64,000 nt of DNA from Aeromicrobium sp. Root344 (lineage in GTDB: Bacteria > Actinomycetota > Actinomycetes > Propionibacteriales > Nocardioidaceae), in assembly GCF_001425755.1 (NCBI RefSeq), contig NZ_LMDH01000001.1, forward strand, positions 2,678,749 through 2,742,748. Direction: 5' to 3'. Below the pieces are notes generated by a model, which worked only from the letters and a program-made list of their open reading frames with translations, was not told where the DNA came from and made no database searches. Shown here piece after piece: positions 36,068 to 43,806 of this stretch. Position 1 is the stretch's first letter; each line of letters opens with the position of its first letter. The translations under genes and the position numbers were made by a program.

Positions 36068-37447
36068 ATGGAGCAGCGCGGTGGTGTGCCGGCGAGCACC
36101 TCGAGGCTGAGCCCGGGCCGCCGGCGGGTCGGCCTGATCGGGTCGGTTGCCGGGCCGGTGGTCTTCACGCTGGCCGTCCTGCCCTGGCGCGGTGACGCGG
36201 ACCTGGGGGCGGTGCTCCCGGCGTACTTCCTGCTGGTCGTCGTTGCAGCCGTCCTGGGCGGCATGGGTCCAGGGCTGCTGGCAGCGATCGCTTCCTTCCT
36301 GCTCGCGAACTGGTTCCTGACGCGGCCCTTCGACACGCTCGCGGTCGATCGCAGCGACGCCCTGGCCCAGCTCGTCGTCTTCGTCGTCGTCGCGGTGCTC
36401 GTCAGCCTGGTCGTCGAAGCGGGAGCGCGCACTCGTGCCGTGGCGGCCCGCCGGGTCGCCGAGACCGAGGTCATGTCGCGGCTCGCTCGTTCACGTGTCG
36501 GATCCACGTCGATCGAGGAGGTGCTGACCGAGACCATGCAGCTGTTCGAGCTCGACGGTGTCGTGTTCACACCACCCGACGGTCCTGTCGACGCGGTCTC
36601 CGTGGGCGTGCGCAGCGGCTCCGAGCCGACCCACCTGATCGAGACGACCGCCGGCTCGACACTCGAGACCTGGGGGACGCCGTCGTTCGCGGACGACCTC
36701 CACCTCCTGCGGTCGTTGGCAGATGCGAGCGACCGGGCCTGGCACGAGCAGCTCCTCGAGCGCGAGGCCTCGCGCGCCGCAGCCCTCGACGAGGCCGATC
36801 GGGTACGGACGGCGCTGCTGGCAGCGGTCGGGCACGACCTGCGGACTCCGCTGGCGGTGATCAAGGCGGCGGTCACGGGCCTTCGGTCGGACGAGGGATC
36901 CTGGGCGGACGGCGACCGAGAGGATCTGCTCGAGACGGCCGATGACTCCGTGGACCGGCTGACGTCGCTGATCGACAACCTGCTGGCGATGAGCCGGATC
37001 GAGGCGGGTGCGCTGCTGGTGCGCCTCGAGCCCGTGGCGCTCGTGGAGGTCGTCTCCCGGGTGCTGATCGACCGGGACGACGTGACGATCGAGGTGCCTG
37101 ACGACCTGCCATTGGCGATGGCCGACGAGGCGCTCCTGGAACGGGTCCTGGTGAACCTCGTGGACAACGCGGTCCGTCACGGCGGCGGCGTGACGGAGGT
37201 CGTGGCACGGGTGCAGGCGGATTCGGTCGACGTCGCGGTGATCGATCACGGGCCAGGCCTCCCGGCCAACCGGTCGTCCGATCCGTTCACGGCCCAGTCC
37301 GGTTCGGACCGTGTCGGCACCGGCGCGGGCCTCGGACTGGCGATCGTCGGCGGACTGGTCCGGGCCATGTCCGGGACCGTCGAGGCGACCAGCACGCCAG
37401 GTGGTGGCGCGACGGTGACCGTACGTCTGCCGGTGAAGGCCCCATGA
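36068..37447 (+). CDS. Sensor histidine kinase with DUF4118 (KdpD C-terminal type)
   Basis: A 459-residue kinase. Four short helices between residues 22 and 118 form the DUF4118 module of KdpD (FLLANWFLTRPFDTLAVDR); a linker or GAF-like part follows, then HisKA with His256 in AVGHDLRTPLAVIKAA, and HATPase motifs NLVDNAVRHGGG, VIDHGPGLP and GAGLGLAIVGGLV. The N-terminal KdpD and USP domains are absent, as in truncated KdpD-like kinases. Earlier ATGs at 36014 and 36044 lie inside the transporter gene. Overlaps the regulator gene by 4 bases. Confidence 0.88.
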   Translation: MEQRGGVPASTSRLSPGRRRVGLIGSVAGPVVFTLAVLPWRGDADLGAVLPAYFLLVVVAAVLGGMGPGLLAAIASFLLANWFLTRPFDTLAVDRSDALAQLVVFVVVAVLVSLVVEAGARTRAVAARRVAETEVMSRLARSRVGSTSIEEVLTETMQLFELDGVVFTPPDGPVDAVSVGVRSGSEPTHLIETTAGSTLETWGTPSFADDLHLLRSLADASDRAWHEQLLEREASRAAALDEADRVRTALLAAVGHDLRTPLAVIKAAVTGLRSDEGSWADGDREDLLETADDSVDRLTSLIDNLLAMSRIEAGALLVRLEPVALVEVVSRVLIDRDDVTIEVPDDLPLAMADEALLERVLVNLVDNAVRHGGGVTEVVARVQADSVDVAVIDHGPGLPANRSSDPFTAQSGSDRVGTGAGLGLAIVGGLVRAMSGTVEATSTPGGGATVTVRLPVKAP

Positions 37448-38118
37448 CCCGGCTGCTGCTCGTCGAGGACGACTCGACCCTGGCCCGAGCCCTCGCGATC
37501 ACCTTGCGGACGCGGTCGTACGTCGTGACAGTGGCCCGCGACGGCGGGTCTGCGCTCCGGGACGCGTCATCGTCACGCCCTGACGTCATCGTCCTTGACC
37601 TGGGCCTTCCCGACATGGACGGTGTCGACGTCATCAGGTCCCTGCGGACCTGGACCCAGACGCCGATCATCGTGCTGTCGGCTCGCGACGGGCAGCGCGA
37701 CAAGGTCGCCGCGCTCGACGCAGGTGCTGACGACTACGTCGCGAAGCCGTTCGGCATCGAGGAGCTGTTGGCGCGACTGCGCGCCGCGAGTCGACGTGCT
37801 GCGCCCCGCGAGGACGAGCCGGTCGTCTCGGCCGGCGACCTGGTGATCGATCTTGCCGCGGCACGGGTCCGACGCGCCGGGCTCGATGTTCGTCTCACGC
37901 CGACCGAGTGGCACGTGCTCGAGGTGCTGGTGCGTCGCAGGGGGACCCTCGTCGCCCGCGCCGACCTGCTGCGTGAGGTCTGGGGGCCGGCCTACGAGAG
38001 GCAGACCAACTACCTACGGGTCTACCTCGCGCAGCTTCGGGCCAAGCTCGAGGCCGATCCGTCGAGGCCCACGCATCTCGTCACCGAGTCCGGCCTCGGG
38101 TACCGATTCGAGCCCTGA
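37444..38118 (+). CDS. Response regulator, OmpR/KdpE family
   Basis: A 224-residue regulator. Receiver domain: acidic pair in VEDD, phospho-acceptor Asp52 in VIVLDLGLPDMDG, Ser in VLSARDGQRDKV and Lys in DYVAKPFGIEELL. The winged-helix domain has LTPTEWHVLEVLVRRRGTLV, VWGPAYERQTNYLRVYLAQL and GLGYRFEP, all KdpE-like. Partner of the kinase upstream; the likely target is the transporter promoter at 34077-34095. Confidence 0.92.
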   Translation: MTRLLLVEDDSTLARALAITLRTRSYVVTVARDGGSALRDASSSRPDVIVLDLGLPDMDGVDVIRSLRTWTQTPIIVLSARDGQRDKVAALDAGADDYVAKPFGIEELLARLRAASRRAAPREDEPVVSAGDLVIDLAAARVRRAGLDVRLTPTEWHVLEVLVRRRGTLVARADLLREVWGPAYERQTNYLRVYLAQLRAKLEADPSRPTHLVTESGLGYRFEP

Positions 38119-38168
38119 GGCAGGCGTCGCGTGATCTCCGGACGCTTAAAGTCTAGTCCTTAACTAGA

Positions 38169-38184
38169 TGGTTCTTCCGAACCA
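38169..38184. promoter_or_regulatory. Inverted repeat upstream of the first surface-protein leader
   Basis: TGGTTC-ttcc-GAACCA is a perfect dyad 18 bases before the GATCAAAT box. Comparable dyads precede the other two leaders (39609-39626 and 41514-41527) with unrelated sequences. It may be an operator or the terminator of the two-component operon. Confidence 0.35.
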
Positions 38185-38202
38185 GTTCCACTAGTTCTTC
38201 GT

Positions 38203-38401
38203 GATCAAATTTCCTGCAATTTCAGAAAATTTACCTCCGCGACACCCTCTGGAGGTGACGCCACCCGGCGCCATGCTGTTGGCTGTGGGGACAGGTCGCG
38301 GCGCACTCCCACTTTGCCGCAGCCGATCCGCAGCGAGGGCACCCCTTGGCTGCGTCATGAATCCGTTCCGTGCAGGGGCGAAACTGATGGAGCTTTCCCG
38401 T
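38203..38401 (+). promoter_or_regulatory. Leader 1: conserved 5' element of the LPDTGG gene family
   Basis: It shares three blocks with leaders 2 and 3: GATCAAAT (38203-38210); ACAGGTCGCGGCGCACTCCC (38291-38310); and a 30-base block (38363-38392) that contains CCGTTCCGTGCAGGGGCGA and ends in ATGGAG next to the start codon. Between the last two blocks CGCAGCC (38318-38324) pairs with GGCTGCG (38348-38354). Conserved flanks around a variable but paired hairpin suggest a structured cis-acting RNA. No known riboswitch class is recognised. Confidence 0.6.
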
Positions 38402-39547
38402 ATGAAGAAGATCTTCCTCGTACTCGCGTTGCTTGCGGCCTGTGTGTTCTTCGCGCAGCCCGCGATCGCCGGCGACGACGACCCGGTGACCACCACGGCC
38501 ACCGACACGCCGAGCGACACCCCCACCACCGACACTCCCACCGAGGACACCCCGACTGGCGACACGCCTACCGAGGACACCCCGACGGAGGAGACCCCGC
38601 CGGCACCGGAGACCGAGGTCCCGCCGCCGGCCGAGGGTGCCACGCCGCCGGTCGACACTCGGGGTGACAGCGCAGTCGTCGCTGCTCCGAAGGCCAACAA
38701 GAAGATCGTGGTGTGCAAGTTCGTCAGCACACCCGGTGGCCAGTTGGACCACGTCATCATCGTGGACGCGCCCAAGGGTTTCCTCGGCGTCTTCCCGACG
38801 ATCTTCCCCGACGCGCAGGACTCGGTCGCGATCCGCTATGCGGCGCCGGGCGAGCAGGCCAAGGACGTCGTGCTGTCGGAGTGCACCTTCACCCCGCCGG
38901 TCGACGTATGTCCCGACGTGCCGGGCAACCAGCCGACGGGCACCGACTGCGGAACTGCAGTCGAGAAGAAGGTCGTGGTCTGCAAGTACGTCGGCACGCC
39001 TCCTGGCACTCCCGACCACATCATCGTCGTGAACGAGAGCGCACTGGGTGAGGGCTTCCTGGGCGTCTTCCCGTACGCGTTCGGCGATGCGCAGGACTCG
39101 ATCGCGATCCGATTCGCAGATGGCAACGAGCAGCCGGGCGACGAGGAGCTTGTCCACTGCCCGACGTTCCCGACCGAGGTCACTCCTGAGGAGCCCACGG
39201 CCGATCCGGCGACGTGCGACGCGGACGGTTCGCTCAACCTGCCCGACACCGAAGGCGTCACCTACTCGGTGTCACCCGACAAGTCGGGTCCGGGCGACTT
39301 CGTCGTCACCGCGGCACCCGCGAGCGACGACTTCGTGCTGACCGGTGACGTGAAGTTCAACATCACCGTCGACAAGAAGCTGAGCGGCTCGGACTGCACC
39401 GAGGACGAGAACGGGCTGCTGCCCGACACCGGCGGCCTGCCGCTGTGGGCGCTGCTCGTCGCCGGCCCGATGGTCGCAGCTGGAGCCATGCTCCTGAAGC
39501 GCCGTCAGCTGGAGTCGGACCCGACCGTGATCAGGCGTCTTCGCTGA
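38387..39547 (+). CDS. LPDTGG-anchored surface protein 1
   Basis: A 386-residue wall protein (381 from ATG 38402, MKKIFLV). Signal peptide with cleavage near AQPAIA-G; Thr/Pro/Asp repeats; two copies of a beta domain (VVCKFVSTPGGQLDHVIIV; VVCKYVGTPPGTPDHIIVV) sharing an FPxxFxDAQDSxAIR motif; a further beta domain (ATCDADGSLNLPDTEGVTYS); then LPDTGG, one membrane helix and KRR, with a short tail RQLESDPTVIRRLR. A sortase would link it to peptidoglycan; none is in the window. LAAC in the signal peptide resembles a lipobox but is replaced by Ser in its paralogs. First of three tandem paralogs. Confidence 0.88.
   Translation: MELSRMKKIFLVLALLAACVFFAQPAIAGDDDPVTTTATDTPSDTPTTDTPTEDTPTGDTPTEDTPTEETPPAPETEVPPPAEGATPPVDTRGDSAVVAAPKANKKIVVCKFVSTPGGQLDHVIIVDAPKGFLGVFPTIFPDAQDSVAIRYAAPGEQAKDVVLSECTFTPPVDVCPDVPGNQPTGTDCGTAVEKKVVVCKYVGTPPGTPDHIIVVNESALGEGFLGVFPYAFGDAQDSIAIRFADGNEQPGDEELVHCPTFPTEVTPEEPTADPATCDADGSLNLPDTEGVTYSVSPDKSGPGDFVVTAAPASDDFVLTGDVKFNITVDKKLSGSDCTEDENGLLPDTGGLPLWALLVAGPMVAAGAMLLKRRQLESDPTVIRRLR
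38504..38602 (+). repeat. Thr/Pro/Asp coding repeats in surface protein 1
   Basis: Codons for units such as DTPTEDTPTGDTPTED, an extended, probably O-glycosylated or flexible linker after the signal peptide. The DNA repeats with a period of about 15 bases and could vary in copy number between strains. Confidence 0.65.
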
Positions 39548-39564
39548 TCATCTGAGCTCGGTAT

Positions 39565-39598
39565 GAGAAGGGGAGTCGCTCCGGCGGCTCCCCTTCTC
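39565..39598 (+). terminator. Terminator hairpin after surface protein 1
   Basis: GAGAAGGGGAG (39565-39575) pairs with CTCCCCTTCTC (39588-39598); TCGC/GCGG continues the stem to a TCCG loop. It is almost the same hairpin as at 43141-43174. No U-tract. Confidence 0.7.
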
Positions 39599-39608
39599 GC
39601 ATCCCGAA

Positions 39609-39626
39609 GAGCGACCCGTGTCGCTC
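39609..39626. promoter_or_regulatory. Inverted repeat upstream of leader 2
   Basis: GAGCGAC-ccgt-GTCGCTC is a perfect 7-base dyad 40 bases before the second GATCAAAT box. Operator or secondary terminator; undecided. Confidence 0.35.
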
Positions 39627-39666
39627 GAGCCCTGGTTCATCGGAACTAGTGCACCTAGCCCGTACT

Positions 39667-39857
39667 GATCAAATCGCTGTTTTTCAGCAGAATTCGAGGC
39701 CTTGAGGTCTCGAATGGCGTGACCTCAGGTCTGCTACAGCCGTTCATCAAGGTGCACAGGTCGCGGCGCACTCCCGGGTCTCGACCGACGGGGGACTTCC
39801 CCGTACCCACAACTCGAACCGTTCCGTGCAGGGGCGATACGGATGGAGTTAGAACCC
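39667..39857 (+). promoter_or_regulatory. Leader 2: conserved 5' element of the LPDTGG gene family
   Basis: Most of the 310-base gap between surface proteins 1 and 2. GATCAAAT is at 39667-39674, ACAGGTCGCGGCGCACTCCC at 39756-39775 (identical to leader 1), and the 30-base block at 39819-39848 is identical to leader 3. Between them ACGGGG (39788-39793) pairs with CCCCGT (39799-39804), extended by GGGT/ACCC. CACTCC could also pair with the GGAGT beside the start codon, which would hide the ribosome binding site. Confidence 0.6.
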
Positions 39858-41414
39858 ATGAAGAAGATATTGATCGTCCTCGCGATGATCGCGGCCAGCG
39901 TGTTCCTCGCGCAGCCCGCGGTCGCCGACGAAGGAGATGCGCCGGCTGAGGCCGCCGTCGAGACCACCACCGACACCACGACCGAGACGGCACCGGACAC
40001 CTCCGAGCCGGAGCAGCAGGCGCCGGCCGAGACACCGCCGCCGGCGGCCGAGAGCGAGCCCGAGCCGGTCGTCAACGAGGAGCCAGCACCGCCCGCCCGC
40101 GACGTCAACAAGCCGGCACCCAAGCCGGACGAGTCCACGTCGGGCAACGCACCGAACGACGACGTCGAGAGCGGCGCAGCCGTCGCCGCAGCAGTCGATC
40201 TCGACACCAAGGTCACGATCTGCCACGTCCCGCCGGGCAACCCGGCCAACGCGCACGCCATCTCGGTGAGCTACAACTCGATCGTCAAGGGCGAGGGCCA
40301 CGGCAAGAACAACGGCGCACACTCCGCCGACTGGATCCCCAGCTTCGAGTACCTGGTCGGCGACCAGGTCGTCGTCTACCCGGGACGCAACATCAACGAG
40401 GCCAACCCGTGTGACGACGAGGAGCCGCTGATCGAGGTCGGCACCGAGGACCCGACTCTGGCGGGACCGACCTGCCTGGCCGACGGCAAGGTCAACCTGC
40501 CTGACACCGAAGGGGTCATCTACACGATCACGCCGGCGAACGCGCCCGGTGACGTCGACGTCGACGCCACGGCGGACGAGGGCTACATCATCGACGACCA
40601 GGCGACGATCCACTGGGACTTCACGGTCCTGCCGAAGCTCGCTGGCGACGACCCGCAGTGCGTCATCACCGATGACGAGAAGAAGGTCGTGGTCTGCAAG
40701 TTCACCGGCCCGCCCCCGGGCGTGTTCGACCACATCATCATCGTGAACGAGAGCGCACTCGGTGAGGGCTTCGAGGGTGACTTCCCCTACCCGTTCGGTG
40801 ACGCCCAGGACTCGATCGCCATCCGCTACGCCAAGGACGGCGAGCAGGCCAAGGACGTACCCATCGCGGAATGCCTGCCTGAGGTGGAACCGACCGAGAT
40901 CACAGCCGAGGCACCGATCGCGGATCCTGCCACCTGTGACGAGGACGGCTCGCTGGTCCTGCCGGAGACCGACCACGTGACCTACACGACCGAACCGGTC
41001 TTCGACGGTCCCGGCAAGTACACGATCACCGCGAGCGTCACGGATGAGGAGTTCGTGCTCACCGGCAAGACGGTGTTCAAGGTGACGGTGGGCGGCAAGC
41101 TGCCGACCGCTGACTGTGTCACGCCGGCCAAGGAGGACGACCTGCTGCCCGACACGGGTGGTGTGCCCCTCTGGATCCTGCTCCTCGCAGGTCCGATGAC
41201 GGCAGCAGGACTCATCATCCTGATGCGCCGCGAGCCCGTGAGCCATGCGTCCACGAGTGGCCGGATGCCGTCCTACTCGCTGATCCTTCCGCCGGTGAAG
41301 AAGCCGGCCGGGATCACGCGGGTCCACGCCACGACCGAGCACCTCGGCTTCATGAAGGCCGTCAGCCAGGTCGTCGCAGCGATCGGCTCGTTCTTCCGCG
41401 GAGGACGTCGCTGA
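39843..41414 (+). CDS. LPDTGG-anchored surface protein 2 with C-terminal tail
   Basis: A 523-residue protein (518 from ATG 39858, MKKILIV). Signal peptide to AQPAVA-D, then a long Glu/Pro/Ala linker. Domains in order: VTICHVPPGNPANAHAISVS region; a beta domain with LADGKVNLPDTEGVIYTI; VVCKFTGPPPGVFDHIIIV with FPYPFGDAQDSIAIR; a second beta domain with DEDGSLVLPETDHVTYT; LPDTGG, helix and RR. Unusually, 62 residues follow, ending HLGFMKAVSQVVAAIGSFF and RGGRR. ATG 39843 has AGGGG and ATG 39858 has GGAG upstream; either may be used. Confidence 0.88.
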   Translation: MELEPMKKILIVLAMIAASVFLAQPAVADEGDAPAEAAVETTTDTTTETAPDTSEPEQQAPAETPPPAAESEPEPVVNEEPAPPARDVNKPAPKPDESTSGNAPNDDVESGAAVAAAVDLDTKVTICHVPPGNPANAHAISVSYNSIVKGEGHGKNNGAHSADWIPSFEYLVGDQVVVYPGRNINEANPCDDEEPLIEVGTEDPTLAGPTCLADGKVNLPDTEGVIYTITPANAPGDVDVDATADEGYIIDDQATIHWDFTVLPKLAGDDPQCVITDDEKKVVVCKFTGPPPGVFDHIIIVNESALGEGFEGDFPYPFGDAQDSIAIRYAKDGEQAKDVPIAECLPEVEPTEITAEAPIADPATCDEDGSLVLPETDHVTYTTEPVFDGPGKYTITASVTDEEFVLTGKTVFKVTVGGKLPTADCVTPAKEDDLLPDTGGVPLWILLLAGPMTAAGLIILMRREPVSHASTSGRMPSYSLILPPVKKPAGITRVHATTEHLGFMKAVSQVVAAIGSFFRGGRR

Positions 41415-41427
41415 TCACCCGCTGATC

Positions 41428-41465
41428 GCCGGGAGGGGAGTCGCTTCGGCGGCTCCCCTCCTGGC
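41428..41465 (+). terminator. Terminator hairpin after surface protein 2
   Basis: A 17-base-pair stem from GCC at 41428 to GGC at 41465 closes on a UUCG tetraloop. Core GGGGAGTCGC/GCGGCTCCCC is shared with the terminators of the two neighbouring paralogs. Confidence 0.75.
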
Positions 41466-41513
41466 GTCCGGGGCGCACGGAAGAGGGCCTGGAACCGGAC
41501 AGGTTGGCGCATA

Positions 41514-41527
41514 AAGGTCTGGACCTT
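41514..41527. promoter_or_regulatory. Inverted repeat upstream of leader 3
   Basis: AAGGTC-tg-GACCTT is a perfect 6-base dyad 33 bases before the third GATCAAAT box, in the same relative place as the dyads before leaders 1 and 2 but with a different sequence. Confidence 0.35.
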
Positions 41528-41560
41528 AGCCCTTCGTGACTAGCGCGGGGGGCCCGTAGT

Positions 41561-41748
41561 GATCAAATCTTCAGCATTCCTTCATGTTTGGTGTCATTCG
41601 AGGTGACGCACTCCACCTGACGCGGTTCCCTAGCAGTACAGGCCCTGGCGCACTCCCACTTGTCATCGCCTCCGCGCAGCCGAGGAATCCGCCTTGACTA
41701 CGGCTCGAACCGTTCCGTGCAGGGGCGATACGGATGGAGTTATCTGTC
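41561..41748 (+). promoter_or_regulatory. Leader 3: conserved 5' element of the LPDTGG gene family
   Basis: Most of the 334-base gap before surface protein 3. GATCAAAT 41561-41568; ACAGGCCCTGGCGCACTCCC 41638-41657 (17 of 20 bases as in leader 1); the 30-base block 41710-41739 equals that of leader 2. The variable hairpin between them is AGCCG (41678-41682) with CGGCT (41701-41705). The spacing between blocks (52 bases) equals leader 1. Confidence 0.6.
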
Positions 41749-43125
41749 ATGAAGAAGATTGTGCTCGTACTGGTGATGGTCGCGGCCAGCGTGTTCCTCG
41801 CGCAGCCCGCCGTCGCCGATGAAACAGATCCGGCGGCCACCGCGGTCACCGAGACCGAGACCGCACCCGCCGACGCGCCGGCTGAGGAGCCGGCTGCCGA
41901 GGAACCGCCACCAGCCGCGGAACCGCCCGCTGAGCAGCCTGCAGCCGAGGCGCCGCCAGCTGCCGAGCCTCCGGCTGAGGAGCCTCCGGCCGAAGAGCCG
42001 CCGGCCGCTGAGCCCCCGGCTGAGGAGCCGCCGGTTGTCGAGCCTCCGGCCGAAGAGCAACGGCCCGCGGCATCGACTGTGGCGGCGGCACCCGAGGCCG
42101 ACGCGGCAGTGGCGGCGGTGGCCATCAACAAGAAGATCGTGGTGTGCAAGTACGTCTCCACACCTGGCGGCGTGCTGGACCACATCATCATCGTGGACGC
42201 GCCGAAGAACTTCCTCGGAGTCTTCCCGACGATCTTCCCCGACGCTCAGGACTCGGTCGCGATCCGCTTCGCCGCTCCGCACGAGCAGGCCAAGGACGTC
42301 GCGCTCTCGGAGTGTGACTTCACCCCGCCGTTCGATGCCTGCCCCAACATCCCGGGCGACCAGCCCGAGGGCACGAACTGTGAGACGGCCCAGGAGAAGA
42401 AGGTCGTGGTCTGCAAGTACGTCGGCACACCTCCGGGCACGCCGGATCACATCATCGTCGTGAACGAGAGCGCGCTGGGTGAGGGCTTCATCGGCCTCTT
42501 CCCGTACGCATTCGGTGACGCTCAGGACTCGATCGCGATCCGATTCGCGGTGGGCAATGAGCAGCCGGGCGATGAGGAGCTGGCCAGCTGTCCGACATTC
42601 CCGGCCGACATCACCGCCGAGGCGCCGGTGGCAGATCCTGCCACCTGTGACGAGGACGGATCCCTCGTCCTGCCGGAGACCGACAACGTCGACTACACGG
42701 TGGAGCCCGAGTTCGACGGACCCGGCACCTACACCGTGACGGCGAGCGTCACCAGCGATGACTTCGTGCTCGTCGGCAAGACGGAGTTCACGGTCAAGGT
42801 GGGCGGCAAGCTGTCCACCGAGGCGTGCACCGAGCCCAAGGACGAGGACGAGCTGTTGCCCGACACGGGCGGCCTGCCGCTCTGGGTGCTGCTCATCGCG
42901 GGCCCGATGACCGCGGCTGGACTCATCATCCTGATGCGTCGTCAGCCGGTCGCCAGCGTGACCACCAGCGGAGGCGGCATGCCGTCCTTCTCGCTGATCC
43001 TGCCGCCGGTGAACAAGCCGTCCGGCTTCACGCGGGTCGCGTCGACGCCGGAGATCGGCTTCATGAAGTCGGTCGGCAAGGTCGTCGCAGCGATCGGCTC
43101 GTTCCTCCGCGGAGGACGTCGCTGA
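41734..43125 (+). CDS. LPDTGG-anchored surface protein 3 with C-terminal tail
   Basis: A 463-residue protein (458 from ATG 41749, MKKIVLV). Signal peptide to AQPAVA-D; a Pro/Glu/Ala repeat linker (residues 40-103 of the shorter form); VVCKYVSTPGGVLDHIIIV and VVCKYVGTPPGTPDHIIVV domains as in protein 1; a beta domain (DEDGSLVLPETDNVDYTV); LPDTGG, membrane helix, RR. The 62-residue tail ends GFMKSVGKVVAAIGSFLRGG plus RR, close to that of protein 2. Domain content is that of protein 1, tail that of protein 2, so segments have been shuffled or duplicated. Confidence 0.88.
   Translation: MELSVMKKIVLVLVMVAASVFLAQPAVADETDPAATAVTETETAPADAPAEEPAAEEPPPAAEPPAEQPAAEAPPAAEPPAEEPPAEEPPAAEPPAEEPPVVEPPAEEQRPAASTVAAAPEADAAVAAVAINKKIVVCKYVSTPGGVLDHIIIVDAPKNFLGVFPTIFPDAQDSVAIRFAAPHEQAKDVALSECDFTPPFDACPNIPGDQPEGTNCETAQEKKVVVCKYVGTPPGTPDHIIVVNESALGEGFIGLFPYAFGDAQDSIAIRFAVGNEQPGDEELASCPTFPADITAEAPVADPATCDEDGSLVLPETDNVDYTVEPEFDGPGTYTVTASVTSDDFVLVGKTEFTVKVGGKLSTEACTEPKDEDELLPDTGGLPLWVLLIAGPMTAAGLIILMRRQPVASVTTSGGGMPSFSLILPPVNKPSGFTRVASTPEIGFMKSVGKVVAAIGSFLRGGRR
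41866..42057 (+). repeat. Pro/Glu/Ala coding repeats in surface protein 3
   Basis: About 64 codons of units such as AAEPPAEEPP repeated imperfectly, encoding an extended acidic spacer likely to lift the domains through the wall. Repeat number may vary between strains. Confidence 0.7.
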
Positions 43126-43140
43126 TCACGCACTGATCAC

Positions 43141-43174
43141 GAGAAGGGGAGTCGCTTCGGCGGCTCCCCTTCTC
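43141..43174. terminator. Terminator hairpin after surface protein 3
   Basis: GAGAAGGGGAG (43141-43151) pairs with CTCCCCTTCTC (43164-43174), and TCGC-ttcg-GCGG closes the stem with a UUCG loop. It ends 10 bases before the convergent PaiB-like gene and may serve both strands. Confidence 0.75.
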
Positions 43175-43184
43175 GCGTGTGCGG

Positions 43185-43799
43185 TCAGACGTCCATCGCC
43201 TCGGCGACGGCTGGGTCCCCGCCCTCGGCGCGCAGGCCCGCGACCACGCCGGCCCGGTCGGCGTCAGACCGGTTCTGGCTGAGCTTGGCCTTGGCCTCGA
43301 CCCTTTCGACGGACAGCTCGAGACCGACGATGGCCTTGAGGTTCTTGTCGATGTACGCCTCGGGGGCATCGGTCACGGCCCACGGCTGGTCGCGTCGCTG
43401 CTCGTGGTGGTCGGTCAGGCGGGTCACCGCGTCGCGGACCCACTCGGGATCGTCGTGGACCAGGACGGTGCCGCTGAGGTGCACCGCCGAGTAGTTCCAC
43501 GTCGGCACGACGCGGCCGTGCTCGGCCTTGGCGGCGTACCAGGACGGCGAGATGTAGGCCTGGGGCCCGGCGACGATCGCGAGGCAGCGTGAGTGGTCGG
43601 CGATCTGGCGCCAATGGGCGTTGGCGCGGGCCATGTGGGCGACGACGGTCGCGCCGTCCACGCTCCACAGGATCGGCAGCAGGGTTGCTACCGGTGTGCC
43701 GTCGGCTCCCATGGTGACGAGCTCGGCACTGCCGATCGACTCGACGAACGCGCGGATGTCGTCGGGATCGTCCATCGCGTTGAAGTGTGGGACGTACAT
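43185..43799 (-). CDS. FMN-binding PaiB-like protein
   Basis: A 204-residue split-barrel FMN-binding protein. The start MYVPHFNAMDD, the motif AHMARANAHWRQIADH and SWYAAKAEHGRVVPTWNYSAV are PaiB hallmarks. B. subtilis PaiB was described as a negative regulator of sporulation and protease genes, while the fold is that of a flavin reductase; the role here is unknown. AGGAG precedes ATG 43799, 7 bases after the stop of the DUF503 gene. Confidence 0.9.
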   Translation of the reverse strand: MYVPHFNAMDDPDDIRAFVESIGSAELVTMGADGTPVATLLPILWSVDGATVVAHMARANAHWRQIADHSRCLAIVAGPQAYISPSWYAAKAEHGRVVPTWNYSAVHLSGTVLVHDDPEWVRDAVTRLTDHHEQRRDQPWAVTDAPEAYIDKNLKAIVGLELSVERVEAKAKLSQNRSDADRAGVVAGLRAEGGDPAVAEAMDV

Positions 43800-43806
43800 G
43801 CTGCTC

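Noticed and set aside
35386..37167. Long minus-strand open frame across the transporter/kinase junction
   Set aside because: Composition is almost only Arg, Ser and Thr; it lies antisense to two well-recognised proteins.
38439..38450. LAAC sequence in the signal peptide of surface protein 1 as a lipobox (lipoprotein)
   Set aside because: It lies within the hydrophobic core rather than at its end, and the Cys is Ser in both paralogs, which share the AQPA(I/V)A cleavage site and an LPDTGG anchor.
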